Shown here: one piece after another, positions 39,965 through 48,369 of the stretch
Layout of the letters: each line of letters begins with the position of its first letter
How positions within the stretch are numbered: the first letter of the stretch is position 1
Source: Halohasta litorea
Lineage (GTDB): Archaea; Halobacteriota; Halobacteria; Halobacteriales; Haloferacaceae
DNA length: 64,000 nucleotides
NCBI RefSeq assembly: GCF_024494645.1
Contig: NZ_JANHDJ010000001.1
Span: 744,001 to 808,000 of the forward strand
Reading direction: 5' to 3'
Notes under the pieces: model-generated
Database searches by the model: none
The model's input: the letters and a program-made list of their open reading frames with translations, nothing else
What the model was told of the DNA's origin: nothing
Translations under genes and position numbers: made by a program

Positions 39965-41599
39965 TTACTGGTCGAACAGCTGGCCGAACAGTTTCCGTTG
40001 GGCGGTTCGCATATGTTGTGTCATCGTCGTCCGCGAGCGGTCGAACTTCGTTGCGAGTTCGGTCGCACTGACGCCGCGGGGTTGCTCGAAGTAGCCGTCG
40101 AAGTAGGCGTGGCGGAGCACGCTCCGCTGCCGTTCGGTCAGTGATTCCACCAGCTCGTCGCTGCCTGTTTCTGGTTGTCGATCCTGCTGGCTCCAGACCC
40201 GACTGACCGTCACGTCGTCGTAGGTCGTTCTGAGCGCCTCGGTAACGTCGCCAACGGAATCATGGTCGGACAGCGACACCGAAATCGTGGTTGTGCCGTC
40301 GACCCCGACCGTCCCTTCGACCGTGGCACCGTTGGCCGCCAACACGTCTTCGGGTGTTCTGACCATGCTGTACAGATCACATCGAACCCCGTCCTCGTCG
40401 TCCGAGATGTCGCCGATATCGACCGACTCGCAGGCTTCGGTGGCCTCTTCGACCGCCTCGGGGTTCGTCCCCGAAAGCTGCGTCAGATACAGTGCTGTCC
40501 CGTCGTGCTGTTCGATCGTCGACGGAACCTCCACCGAGACCCCGGTAGCCAACTGGTCGGTGAGTTCGGCAATCGGGGCCGTCGTGTCCGTGATCTCGAT
40601 ATCGAGGTGGACCGCCTCGTCGGCCAACAGCGACCGCTTCAACTCCGCGGTTCGGTGTGCGTAGCCGAGGATACGGGCGTACTCTTCGAGGAGCGTCCAC
40701 TGTCGCTCATCGAACGATTGCTGTTGTGCCGACCGATAGACTCCGAGCACACCGATCCGGACTCCCTCTCGGCGGATCGGAACCCCTGCTGCGGTCACGA
40801 AGCCATGGTCGACGGCGAGCTGCTGCCAGTCACCGTCGAGTGCAGCCTGCTGTTCGGAATCCGGTTTGCTGGCCCTGCCGTCGACGTCGGTCGGCGAAAG
40901 GGCGACCGACTCCTCGCGGTTCGCAGCCATGACCACCGGGTCGTCGGTCGCCACGACGCCGGAGTTGGTGATCCCGTCGAGATATGCTCCACAGCCCTCG
41001 ACGGCCTGCGGGACGATCTCGCCGTCCTCGACGGCACCGATCCACGCCCCAGCGTAGCCGTGATCCTCAACGAGCATGCGACAGAACTCCGCCGACAGCT
41101 CGCCGATATCTGTCGTCGACGTGAGCAGTTCGAGGGCCGCAGCCTTCCCGCGGCGTTCGCGATCGAGCTGGCGGCGGGCACGGGCCGAGACGACGGCGTT
41201 CGTGACGCGGTTCGTCAGCAGCGTCGCGTCGGTGTCGTCGTGGTTCTTGGGGATGTAGTCGGTCACACCGCGGCCGATAGCCTCGCTGGCGACCGCCTCG
41301 TCGCCCTTGCCGGTCACTAGCACGAACGGCCGGTCGGCATCGCTCTCGCGGACTGTTTCCAGGAGGTCAAGCCCGGTGCCATCGCCGAGTTGGTAGTCAC
41401 AGATCACACAGTCGGGGTCGGTTGCCTCGAACCGGCTTCGGCCCGCCGAGAGGCTGTCTGCGAGATCGACTTCGAAGGCTTCGTGGGCCGATTCGAGCAG
41501 GCGGCCCGTGACACGAGCCCACTGCTCGTCGTCGTCGACCAACAACAGCCTCACGTCGGTGAGCTGTGCGGCATCGACTGCTGTCGGTCCGTTACCCAT
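39965..41599 (-). CDS. Response regulator with GAF and bacterio-opsin-activator-type HTH
   Basis: A 544-residue protein. A receiver domain (about 15-130) has DVRLLLVDDDEQW, the phospho-acceptor Asp in CVICDYQLGDG, and the Lys in TDYIPKNHDD. A GAF domain (about 150-320) includes AGAWIGAVEDGEIVPQA and AGVPIRREGVRIGVLGVY. A bacterio-opsin activator middle region (about 325-470) follows. The C-terminal HTH (about 480-540) contains LTERQRSVLRHAYFDGYFE and GVSATELATKFDRSRTT. This is a classical haloarchaeal output regulator. It probably pairs with the convergent kinase or another sensor. Confidence 0.9.
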   Translation of the reverse strand: MGNGPTAVDAAQLTDVRLLLVDDDEQWARVTGRLLESAHEAFEVDLADSLSAGRSRFEATDPDCVICDYQLGDGTGLDLLETVRESDADRPFVLVTGKGDEAVASEAIGRGVTDYIPKNHDDTDATLLTNRVTNAVVSARARRQLDRERRGKAAALELLTSTTDIGELSAEFCRMLVEDHGYAGAWIGAVEDGEIVPQAVEGCGAYLDGITNSGVVATDDPVVMAANREESVALSPTDVDGRASKPDSEQQAALDGDWQQLAVDHGFVTAAGVPIRREGVRIGVLGVYRSAQQQSFDERQWTLLEEYARILGYAHRTAELKRSLLADEAVHLDIEITDTTAPIAELTDQLATGVSVEVPSTIEQHDGTALYLTQLSGTNPEAVEEATEACESVDIGDISDDEDGVRCDLYSMVRTPEDVLAANGATVEGTVGVDGTTTISVSLSDHDSVGDVTEALRTTYDDVTVSRVWSQQDRQPETGSDELVESLTERQRSVLRHAYFDGYFEQPRGVSATELATKFDRSRTTMTQHMRTAQRKLFGQLFDQ

Positions 41600-41831
41600 C
41601 GGTCCGGTCGCTGGTCTCGGATCGATGCTGCCCAGTGAACGCCGACGGAGACCACCGACGGCTCGGGGACACTATCTTCACGAGTGTCGTCATCTACGCA
41701 TACATTCAGCGTCTGAACTATTAATTCTATACCAACATATGCGTCCTGGACGTGCGGGGAGCCTCCGAGAACCAATCCGTCTCACCGACGCCCATCACCA
41801 ACTATACCCCGCCAGCGACTGTGCGGTATGT

Positions 41832-42185
41832 ATGCTAATCCCGTTTGTTGGTTCGATCTTTGCCTTTGGTATTGCTCTCCTCATCGGTGGCCTTGCCATC
41901 TACCTGAGTGCGCGTGTGCTCATCGACGTCGACGACTACGGCCACGCCGTCGTGACAGCGGTTCTCGGCGCGGTCGGCTGGGGACTCACCTCCTGGATTC
42001 CGCTCGTCGGCCCCGTGATCGCGCTGGTCGTCTGGATCGGCGTCATCAACTGGCGGTATCCCGGCGGCTGGCGGAACGCCGCGATCATCGGCGCGGGGGC
42101 ATGGCTCTCTGCACTGGTCATCCTGTTTGTCGTCAACGCCGTCCTCGGCCTCGGAATCGGTGCGTTCGGCGTCCCCGGTATATAA
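41832..42185 (+). CDS. Membrane protein of three to four helices, unknown
   Basis: A 117-residue protein almost entirely hydrophobic. It starts MLIPFVGSIFAFGIALLIGG and has helices about 5-28, 40-57, 60-77 and 92-115. GWGLTSWIPLVGPVIALVVW (about 51-70) has a repeated proline turn. ATG 41832 is chosen: TATA-like CTATACC at 41802 lies at leaderless distance. Homologues of this type are common and unnamed in haloarchaea. Confidence 0.72.
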   Translation: MLIPFVGSIFAFGIALLIGGLAIYLSARVLIDVDDYGHAVVTAVLGAVGWGLTSWIPLVGPVIALVVWIGVINWRYPGGWRNAAIIGAGAWLSALVILFVVNAVLGLGIGAFGVPGI

Positions 42186-42291
42186 GGCCGACGCCAGCCG
42201 CTGCCAGCGACCGCTCGTATCGCGGTTTCGATCCCGTATTTTGTGCTATTGTCACGTTTATCCGGCTCTCCTATCGGATCGTAAAGCGATC

Positions 42292-42299
42292 AATAAAAG
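42292..42299 (+). promoter_or_regulatory. TATA box upstream of the permease
   Basis: AATAAAAG is about 90 nt before the permease GTG but only about 35 nt before the candidate leader ORF at 42330. An adjacent GATCG-TAAAG-CGATC inverted repeat (42277-42291) abuts it and could hold a regulator. Confidence 0.4.
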
Positions 42300-42329
42300 T
42301 AGGCTACTCCGAGAACGGATAGCAAGAGG

Positions 42330-42392
42330 GTGTGTCAGTGGTGCGTCGGGCGTTCGTCACACTACTGGGACCCTACGGGTAACCTACCGTGA
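42330..42392 (+). CDS. Candidate 20-codon leader ORF coupled to the permease
   Basis: GTG 42330 encodes a peptide beginning MCQWCVGRSSHYW and ending DPTGNLP. Its TGA overlaps the permease GTG as GTGA. The peptide has a CxxC pair and two Trp, which is unusual for random high-GC frames. The layout repeats that of the micro-ORF at 10742: TATA, short ORF, GTGA, membrane protein. It may be a regulatory leader peptide or chance. Confidence 0.22.
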   Translation: MCQWCVGRSSHYWDPTGNLP

Positions 42393-43936
42393 ACAATCAA
42401 CCGGACCACCAGTCGACGGACGGGCAGATGGTCGAGTACGGCATCGAGGAGAAACCACCAACGGGCCAGTCGATAGCGCTGGGGCTCCAGCATTATCTGA
42501 CGATGATCGGCTCGAATATCGCGGTGCCGCTCGTGTTGGCGGGCACGATGGGGATGCCCGCCGACGCGACCGCGCGGCTCGTCGGCACCTTCTTCGTCGT
42601 CTCCGGGATCGCGACGCTCGCACAGACGACGATCGGCAACCGCTATCCGCTGGTCCAGGGGGCCAGTTTTGCGATCCTCGCGCCCGCGCTGGCGATCGTC
42701 GGCGTCATCGCCGCCTCCGGCGGCGGCTGGGAGACGATGATCGTCGAGCTTCAGGGCGCGATGATCGTCGCGGGGGCCCTGCAGATCCTCATCGGCTATC
42801 TGGGGCTGTTCGGCTACCTCAAACGGTTTTTGAGCCCCGTCGTCATTGCACCGATCATCGCACTCGTCGGGCTCGCCCTGTTCGATGTGCCGCAGATCAC
42901 CGACCCCAGCACACAGAGCATCTGGCTCTTCGGGCTCACGCTCCTATTGATCATCGGCTTCTCGCAGTATCTCAGCGACGCCAGTCGGCTGTTCAAACTG
43001 TATCCGGTCCTGCTCGGCCTCGCCAGCGCGTGGCTCATCGCCACGGTGCTTTCGGTCACCGGGGTAATTCCCTCGGATTCGAGCGCGTTCGTCGACCTCA
43101 GTCGGGCCACCGAGACGAGCCTGCTCCAGCCGATCGTCCCGCTGCAGTGGGGGATGCCGCAGTTCACCCCGGCGTTCATCGTCGGCATCTTCGCGGGCGT
43201 CGTCGCCTCGATGATCGAGAGCTTCGGCGACTACTACGCCGTCGCCCGGATCTCCGGCGAGAAAGCGCCGAGCGCCCAGCGGATCAACCACGGCCTCGGG
43301 ATGGAGGGGATCGGCAACGTCTTCGCCGGGCTCATGGGCACCGGCAACGGCTCGACCTCCTACTCCGAGAACATCGGTGCGATCGGGATTACCGGTGTGG
43401 CCTCCCGCTACGTCGTCCAGGTCGGCGCGGTCGTCATGCTGATCGCGGGCTATCTCGGCTTCGTCGGCGGGCTCGTGACGACGATTCCGAGCCCCATCGT
43501 CGGCGGGCTGTTTTTGGTGATGTTCGCCCAGATCATCGGCGTCGGGCTCTCGCAGCTCCAGTACGTCGACCTCAACGAGAACCGCAACGTGTTCATCATC
43601 GGCATTACCCTGCTCAGCGGCCTGTCGATCCCCTCGTACGTCTCGAATCTGGCCGGTGATTCTGGGGCGGCGGCCATCCAAGCCATCCTCACGGACGTGC
43701 CCGTGGCGGGTGTCGTCCTCGGGACTGAACTCGTCGCCCAGACCGTGTTCGTCGTCGGCACGACCGGTATCGCGGTCGGCGGCGTCATCGGCTTCCTGCT
43801 GGACCTCACGATCCCCGGCACTCCCGAAGGGCGTGGGTTGACCGCCTGGGAGGACCTGACCGAAGACGATGCGGATTTCGAGGCCGTCCAGGAGCGGTAT
43901 CTCTCCGGAGAAACACCAAAAACGGGCGACGACTGA
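42389..43936 (+). CDS. Uracil/xanthine permease (NCS2 family)
   Basis: A 515-residue transporter with about 14 membrane helices. It has SIALGLQHYLTMIGSNIAVP near residues 29-48 and the NCS2 signature SMIESFGDYYAVARISGE near 275-292. GTGNGSTSYSENIGAIGITG near 317-336 is followed by a long acidic C-terminus (WEDLTEDDADFE). NCS2 proteins import uracil, xanthine or related bases with protons or sodium; the exact substrate is not clear. The purine genes purNH and purB lie next on the chromosome, so nucleobase uptake fits. It starts at GTG. Confidence 0.9.
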   Translation: MNNQPDHQSTDGQMVEYGIEEKPPTGQSIALGLQHYLTMIGSNIAVPLVLAGTMGMPADATARLVGTFFVVSGIATLAQTTIGNRYPLVQGASFAILAPALAIVGVIAASGGGWETMIVELQGAMIVAGALQILIGYLGLFGYLKRFLSPVVIAPIIALVGLALFDVPQITDPSTQSIWLFGLTLLLIIGFSQYLSDASRLFKLYPVLLGLASAWLIATVLSVTGVIPSDSSAFVDLSRATETSLLQPIVPLQWGMPQFTPAFIVGIFAGVVASMIESFGDYYAVARISGEKAPSAQRINHGLGMEGIGNVFAGLMGTGNGSTSYSENIGAIGITGVASRYVVQVGAVVMLIAGYLGFVGGLVTTIPSPIVGGLFLVMFAQIIGVGLSQLQYVDLNENRNVFIIGITLLSGLSIPSYVSNLAGDSGAAAIQAILTDVPVAGVVLGTELVAQTVFVVGTTGIAVGGVIGFLLDLTIPGTPEGRGLTAWEDLTEDDADFEAVQERYLSGETPKTGDD

Positions 43937-43953
43937 ACGGACTGTTTCCTGTT

Positions 43954-44034
43954 GGCTGTTTATAAGTAGGCGTCAACTACTGGACTCACCGACGGCTGGC
44001 TGTTTCGGCTATTTATAACTATGAGTCGACTACT
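43954..44034 (+). repeat. Two promoter-like direct repeats
   Basis: The unit starting GGCTGTTTATAAGTAGGCG at 43954 and its relative GGCTATTTATAACTATGAG at 44007 are 53 bases apart and both end with an ACTACT half-site. Each contains a good TATA box, as does TATTTAAAAG at 44054-44063. No gene starts here on the plus strand. The 304-base gap 43937-44240 is otherwise filled by the hairpin array at 44084-44256. Confidence 0.5.
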
Positions 44035-44083
44035 AATCGGTGCTTCTGTTTAGTATTTAAAAGTATGTGGGTCGATTTACTGG

Positions 44084-44256
44084 CTTTAGCCATTCCCTCG
44101 CTTCGTTCAGTCGTGGCGGAAATCGCGCGTGTTCGCTTCGCTCACACGCTGACTTCCGGCATTCCTTCACTCCGTTCAGTCATGCCGGAAATCGCGCGAA
44201 CTCACTGCGTTCGCTGACTTTAGACACTCCTTCACACAGTTCAGTCGTGTCTAAAG
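44084..44256. repeat. Array of three hairpin repeats overlapping the end of purNH
   Basis: Units begin at 44084, 44153 and 44218 (spacing 69 and 65). Each starts CTTY, then a stem arm, a conserved loop of about 20 nt ending GTTCAGTCR, and a complementary arm. Unit 3 has CTTTAGACAC with GTGTCTAAAG (10 bp, perfect), unit 2 TTCCGGCA with TGCCGGAA (8 bp), unit 1 a weaker GCCA with TGGC. Units 1 and 2 share ATCGCGCG and a second hairpin. Unit 3 contains the last codons of purNH (Cys-Phe-Arg-His). Confidence 0.8.
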
Positions 44257-45824
44257 CACCGCATCCCGGTGAACACCATCGCCATCCCGTGTTCGTCGGC
44301 CGCCTCAATCACGTCCTCGTCATTCACCGAGCCGCCAGGCTGAATTACGGCCTCGATTCCAGCCTCAGCCGCAGCCTCGATCCCGTCCGGGAACGGGAAG
44401 AAGGCATCAGACCCCATCACGGCCCCCTCGGCACTCTTGCCGTCGGCGTCGCGCTCGGCCTTCTTGGCCGCGAGTTCGACGGCGTCGACGCGCGAGACCT
44501 GCCCCACACCGAGGCCGACCGTTTCAGTCCCGGAGGCGAAGATGATCCCGTTGGATTTGACGTGTTTGAGGGTCTGCCACGCGAATTTCATCGTCTTCAA
44601 CTCTTCGTCGGTCGGTTCGCGTTCGGTGACGACCTCGAAGTCGTTGATCGACGGCGAGGCGAGGTCGCGCTCCTGGACGAGCCGTCCACCGACCAGCGGT
44701 TTTTCCGTGAGGCGCTCGCTAACCTCGCCGAGTTCGCCCACATCGAGTACACGGAGGTTCTTTTTGTCGGTCAGCACGTCGAGCGCTGCGTCGGTGTACC
44801 CCGGCGCGACGACGACCTCCTTGAAGGAGTCGACGACCTGCTCGGCGGTCTCGGCGTCACACTCGCGGTTGAGCGCGACGATCCCGCCGAAGGCGCTCTT
44901 GGCGTCGGTCCGCAGAGCCTTGTCGTAGGCCTCGGCGATCGAGTCGGCGGTCGCACAGCCCGCGGGGTTGGTGTGTTTGATCACCGCGGCGGCGGGCTCG
45001 TCGAACTCCTTGATCAGGTTGAGTGCGCCATCGGCGTCGTTGTAGTTGTTGTACGACAGCGCCTTCGCGCCCTCGTTGAGCTGCGGCGCGGCCACGACGC
45101 TCGCCTCCTCACAAGTCGCATCGGCGTACACCCCGGCTTCCTGATGCGGATTCTCGCCGTAGCGGAGCGTGCTGTCGAGATCGTCCGAGACAAGTCGACG
45201 CTGCGGGAAGTCCCCGCCGGTGTCGCCCTCGATTGCGACCGTTTCGGCCTCGTGCTCGACGGTCACCCGATCCTCGGCGAACCACCGGACTGCTCGCGGA
45301 TAGGCGGTGAACTCTGCCTCGTAGAGGACACGCTCTTTGAGGTCGTCGGCCGCGTCGTCCTCGTAGACCGGGACAGCCTCCTGGGTGACGATCGGTCCGG
45401 CGTCGACCTCCTCGGTGACGACGTGGACCGTACAGCCGGTCATCCGAACGCCCGATTCGAGGACCTGCTCGTGGGCGTCCATCCCGGGGAACGCGGGTAG
45501 GAGCGACGGGTGGACGTTGAGCGTCGTGGGGGCGTTGTCGATGAATGCCTCGGTCAAGACGCGCATATAGCCGTCGAGACAGACGATGTCGAAATCGTAC
45601 CCCTCTAGCGTATCCAGGATACGCTCCTCGTGGGACTCCCGTGATTCGCCCTCCTCACGGGTGACGACTTCAGTGGGGATCCCACGCTCGGAGGCCCCTT
45701 CGAGGACGGGGGCACCGTCTTCGTTCGTCAGGACGATCGACAGCTCCGCACCGCCCGGCATCCGGTCGGCGATATGCAGCAGATTGCGGCCGCGATTGCT
45801 CGCTAAGCCTGCGATTTTGACCAT
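44241..45824 (-). CDS. purNH: PurN-PurH fusion: GAR formyltransferase plus AICAR formyltransferase
   Basis: A 527-residue fusion. Residues 1 to about 190 are glycinamide ribonucleotide formyltransferase ([18 protein letters not shown] at the start, [20 protein letters not shown] near 102-121). Residues about 205-527 are the AICAR formyltransferase half of PurH ([24 protein letters not shown] with the catalytic Lys-His, and the end [11 protein letters not shown]). The IMP cyclohydrolase half of bacterial PurH is absent. ATG 45824 is used. It is divergent from purB across a palindromic regulatory region. Confidence 0.93.
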   Translation of the reverse strand: MVKIAGLASNRGRNLLHIADRMPGGAELSIVLTNEDGAPVLEGASERGIPTEVVTREEGESRESHEERILDTLEGYDFDIVCLDGYMRVLTEAFIDNAPTTLNVHPSLLPAFPGMDAHEQVLESGVRMTGCTVHVVTEEVDAGPIVTQEAVPVYEDDAADDLKERVLYEAEFTAYPRAVRWFAEDRVTVEHEAETVAIEGDTGGDFPQRRLVSDDLDSTLRYGENPHQEAGVYADATCEEASVVAAPQLNEGAKALSYNNYNDADGALNLIKEFDEPAAAVIKHTNPAGCATADSIAEAYDKALRTDAKSAFGGIVALNRECDAETAEQVVDSFKEVVVAPGYTDAALDVLTDKKNLRVLDVGELGEVSERLTEKPLVGGRLVQERDLASPSINDFEVVTEREPTDEELKTMKFAWQTLKHVKSNGIIFASGTETVGLGVGQVSRVDAVELAAKKAERDADGKSAEGAVMGSDAFFPFPDGIEAAAEAGIEAVIQPGGSVNDEDVIEAADEHGMAMVFTGMRCFRHD

Positions 45825-45879
45825 ATGTGGGGCACCCGGGGCGACCGAAAAACAGTTGCGGTCGACTGTGGTCAGTGTG

Positions 45880-45911
45880 CACGTTCGCGGATAGATCTTC
45901 CGTCGAACGTG
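45880..45911. promoter_or_regulatory. 32-nt near-palindrome between purNH and purB
   Basis: CACGTTCG and CGGA are mirrored by TCCG, one extra T, then CGAACGTG, around a 7-nt centre containing AGATCT. This gives twelve paired positions with a single bulge. It lies 55 nt upstream of purNH and 79 nt upstream of purB, ideal for coordinate control. A second smaller repeat, CGACCG-N11-CGGTCG (45842-45864), overlaps the purNH promoter. Confidence 0.6.
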
Positions 45912-45990
45912 GCTGCGTGCCGGAATCCTATACACGGGAGTGGTGGTTTGTATCGACATTCTTTTGCGAGTACCGCCACCAGACTCCGGT

Positions 45991-47409
45991 ATGACTGAAC
46001 TCCCGCGATCCGACCCGCTGGCGGCGGTCTCGCCGCTCGACGGCCGATACGCCCGACGGACGGCCCCGCTGTCACCCTACGCCAGCGAGTCCGGACTCAT
46101 GCAGGCCCGTGTACAGGTCGAGGCCGACTATCTGCTGGCACTGGCCGATCTTGATGCGGTGCCGATCGAGCTCTCCGAGGCCGAGTCGACCGCTCTCCAA
46201 GCGACCTACGACGAGTTCGATGCCGACGATGCCCGGCTGATCAAGGCACTCGAAGTAGACGGCTCACATGGGTATTCGGCGACGAACCACGACGTGAAGG
46301 CGGTCGAGTACTTCCTTCGCATCAAGCTCGACGAGGCCGACGCCGTCGACGACGCCGAACGACTCTACCCGTGGATTCATTTCGGCCTCACCAGCGAGGA
46401 CGTCAACAATCTCGCCCACCGACTGCTGGTCAAACCGGCCGTCGAAACCGTGCTCATCCCCGCTCTTCAGGCGCTCCGTGACGAACTGGTCGCCCTCGCC
46501 CACGAACACGGTGACCTGTCGATGCTCGCCCGGACCCACGGCCAGCCCGCGACGCCGACGACCTTCGGCAAGGAGATGGCCGTCTACGCCTCGCGGCTCG
46601 GCAAGGCCATCGGCCGCCTGCAGGCCACAGCCGACGACCTCTCGGGCAAACTCGCAGGCGCGTCGGGAACCTACGCGGCCCACCACGCCGCCTATCCCGA
46701 TGTCGACTGGCAAGCCTTCTCCCGATCGTTCGTCACCGATCTCGGCCTCGATCACACCGAAATCGCCACGCAGGTCAACCCCTGCGACGATCTCGCAGCT
46801 GTCTTCGATGCCCTCCGCGGCGTCAACAATGTCCTGATCGACATGGACCGGGATATGTGGCTCTACATCTCGGATCGCTACCTCGGCCAGCAGACCGTCG
46901 AGGGCGAAACCGGCTCCTCGACGATGCCTCATAAGGTCAACCCGATCGATTTCGAAAACAGCGAGGGCAATCTCTCGAAGGCCAACTCGGATCTCACCTT
47001 CCTCGGCGACTACATCACGACCTCGCGGCTCCAGCGGGATCTGTCGGATTCGACAGTCAAGCGCAATATCGGCGCGGCCTTCGGTCACTGTCTCATTGGC
47101 TACAAAAAGGCCGCTGCCGGACTGGATAAGATCGTCCCCAACGAACAGGTCATGACCGAGGAGCTCGAAGCGACCCCGGAGATCATCGGTGAGGCCGTCC
47201 AGACGATCCTCCGCCGAGAAGGAGACACCGACGCCTACGAGCGCGTCAAGGACCTCACCCGCGGCAAGCAGGTGACGATCCAAGACTTCTACGACCTCTT
47301 CGAGTCCCTTGATGTCGACGAGCCGGTCCGCGAGGAGCTGCTCGCACTGACGCCGACCGGCTACACCGGCGTTGCCGACCGACTGGCCGACGGCGTCGGC
47401 GACGACTAA
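45991..47409 (+). CDS. purB: Adenylosuccinate lyase
   Basis: A 472-residue fumarase/aspartase-superfamily lyase acting at two steps of purine synthesis (SAICAR and adenylosuccinate cleavage). It has LAAVSPLDGRYARRTAPLSP near the start, the His region ARTHGQPATPTTFGKEMAVY near 179-198, and the mobile-loop signature GSSTMPHKVNPIDFENSEGN near 308-327. ATG 45991 matches relatives. It is divergent from purNH. Confidence 0.96.
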   Translation: MTELPRSDPLAAVSPLDGRYARRTAPLSPYASESGLMQARVQVEADYLLALADLDAVPIELSEAESTALQATYDEFDADDARLIKALEVDGSHGYSATNHDVKAVEYFLRIKLDEADAVDDAERLYPWIHFGLTSEDVNNLAHRLLVKPAVETVLIPALQALRDELVALAHEHGDLSMLARTHGQPATPTTFGKEMAVYASRLGKAIGRLQATADDLSGKLAGASGTYAAHHAAYPDVDWQAFSRSFVTDLGLDHTEIATQVNPCDDLAAVFDALRGVNNVLIDMDRDMWLYISDRYLGQQTVEGETGSSTMPHKVNPIDFENSEGNLSKANSDLTFLGDYITTSRLQRDLSDSTVKRNIGAAFGHCLIGYKKAAAGLDKIVPNEQVMTEELEATPEIIGEAVQTILRREGDTDAYERVKDLTRGKQVTIQDFYDLFESLDVDEPVREELLALTPTGYTGVADRLADGVGDD

Positions 47410-47500
47410 CGCGGGAATCCTGCGGCGTATCGACGCCACTGCCGGGCGAAATACCCAGTGGCTGGTGGCTACTGTCTGACAACGCGTTCCGAGAAGCGCA

Positions 47501-48301
47501 TTATTCCGTGTCTTTTGCGTGAGCGACGATCACGGGCGAGTCGGCCTCGCGTTGGACCTGTTTCGATGTCGACCCGAAAACGAAGCGTTCGAGCGGGCCG
47601 TCGGTCGGCGCGCCCATGACGGTGAGATCGTAGTAGTTCGACTGTTCGGTGATCGCTTCGGGCGCGTTCGGGGCTTCGTAGAGCCAGGTGTCGACGCGGT
47701 CGGCCTCGCCGTCGGAGATGGTCGCCAGAACCGAATCGAGGAGCGTTTGGCCCCGATCGCGTGCTTCCTCACTGTCGTCTTCGATCACGTGAAACAGGTC
47801 GACGGCCGCATCGTTCGCGCGGGCGATTGCGAGACCGGTCTCGACGGCCAACTGGCTGTGGTGGCCGCCAGCGATCGGGACGAGAACCGAGGCGATCCGG
47901 TCGGTATCTCCCCGACCGTCGACGGTCAGTACGTCGGTCGTCGTCGAGAGCCGTTCGGCACGGTCCGAGAACAGTCCGCCCAACAGACGCCCGCTGGCGT
48001 TCCGTTTGACGACGAGCGCCGAGGGGTTGTGCCGACTGACGACCGGATCGAGCGTGTTCCCAGTTTCGATGCCGGTTGTCGACGAACAGTGGCTCTCGCG
48101 GTGGCTCTCGGGGAGCTGTTCGCTGTGGTCCGAGGATAGCTCGGTGCTGACCATCAGGTCGAGTTCGCGGCTCGTGGCGAGGGCATGGGCGACCGAGGCG
48201 GCGCGTCGGCGGGCCGTTCCGTCACCAATGGGGCCGAGCACGCAGGGACCAGCCGTAGCATATTTCTCGTTCGTCGGCTGGGTGTCGGAGACCCCGATCA
48301 T
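47501..48301 (-). CDS. Two-domain universal stress protein with degenerate first half
   Basis: A 266-residue protein. Residues about 130-266 form a Usp domain (RIASVLVPIAGGHHSQLAVETG, VDLFHVIEDD, DLTVMGAPTDGPLERFVFGS, SPVIVAHAKD). In it the ATP-loop Gly pattern is replaced by GAPTDGPLERFVFGS. Residues 1-125 look like a worn Usp-like domain with PSALVVKRNASGRLLGGLFSD near its end. TATA-like GGTATAAAG at 48327-48335 lies upstream. Ligand unknown. Confidence 0.82.
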   Translation of the reverse strand: MIGVSDTQPTNEKYATAGPCVLGPIGDGTARRRAASVAHALATSRELDLMVSTELSSDHSEQLPESHRESHCSSTTGIETGNTLDPVVSRHNPSALVVKRNASGRLLGGLFSDRAERLSTTTDVLTVDGRGDTDRIASVLVPIAGGHHSQLAVETGLAIARANDAAVDLFHVIEDDSEEARDRGQTLLDSVLATISDGEADRVDTWLYEAPNAPEAITEQSNYYDLTVMGAPTDGPLERFVFGSTSKQVQREADSPVIVAHAKDTE

Positions 48302-48369
48302 TATACACCACTCTGTGTGCCCATGCGGTATAAAGAACAGTGATATCCTACTGAGTGGTACGTACCTGA

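Noticed and set aside
39889-40071. 60-codon frame starting ATG after a TATA-like CATAAATAG
   Set aside because: The TATA spacing (about 17 nt) is too short for a leaderless start and most of the frame is antisense to the response regulator's HTH.
44067-45500. Open frame of 477 codons antisense to purNH beginning inside the hairpin array
   Set aside because: Its first part merely translates the repeat units and the rest mirrors purNH. The peptide pattern from such repeats is a known source of false haloarchaeal proteins.
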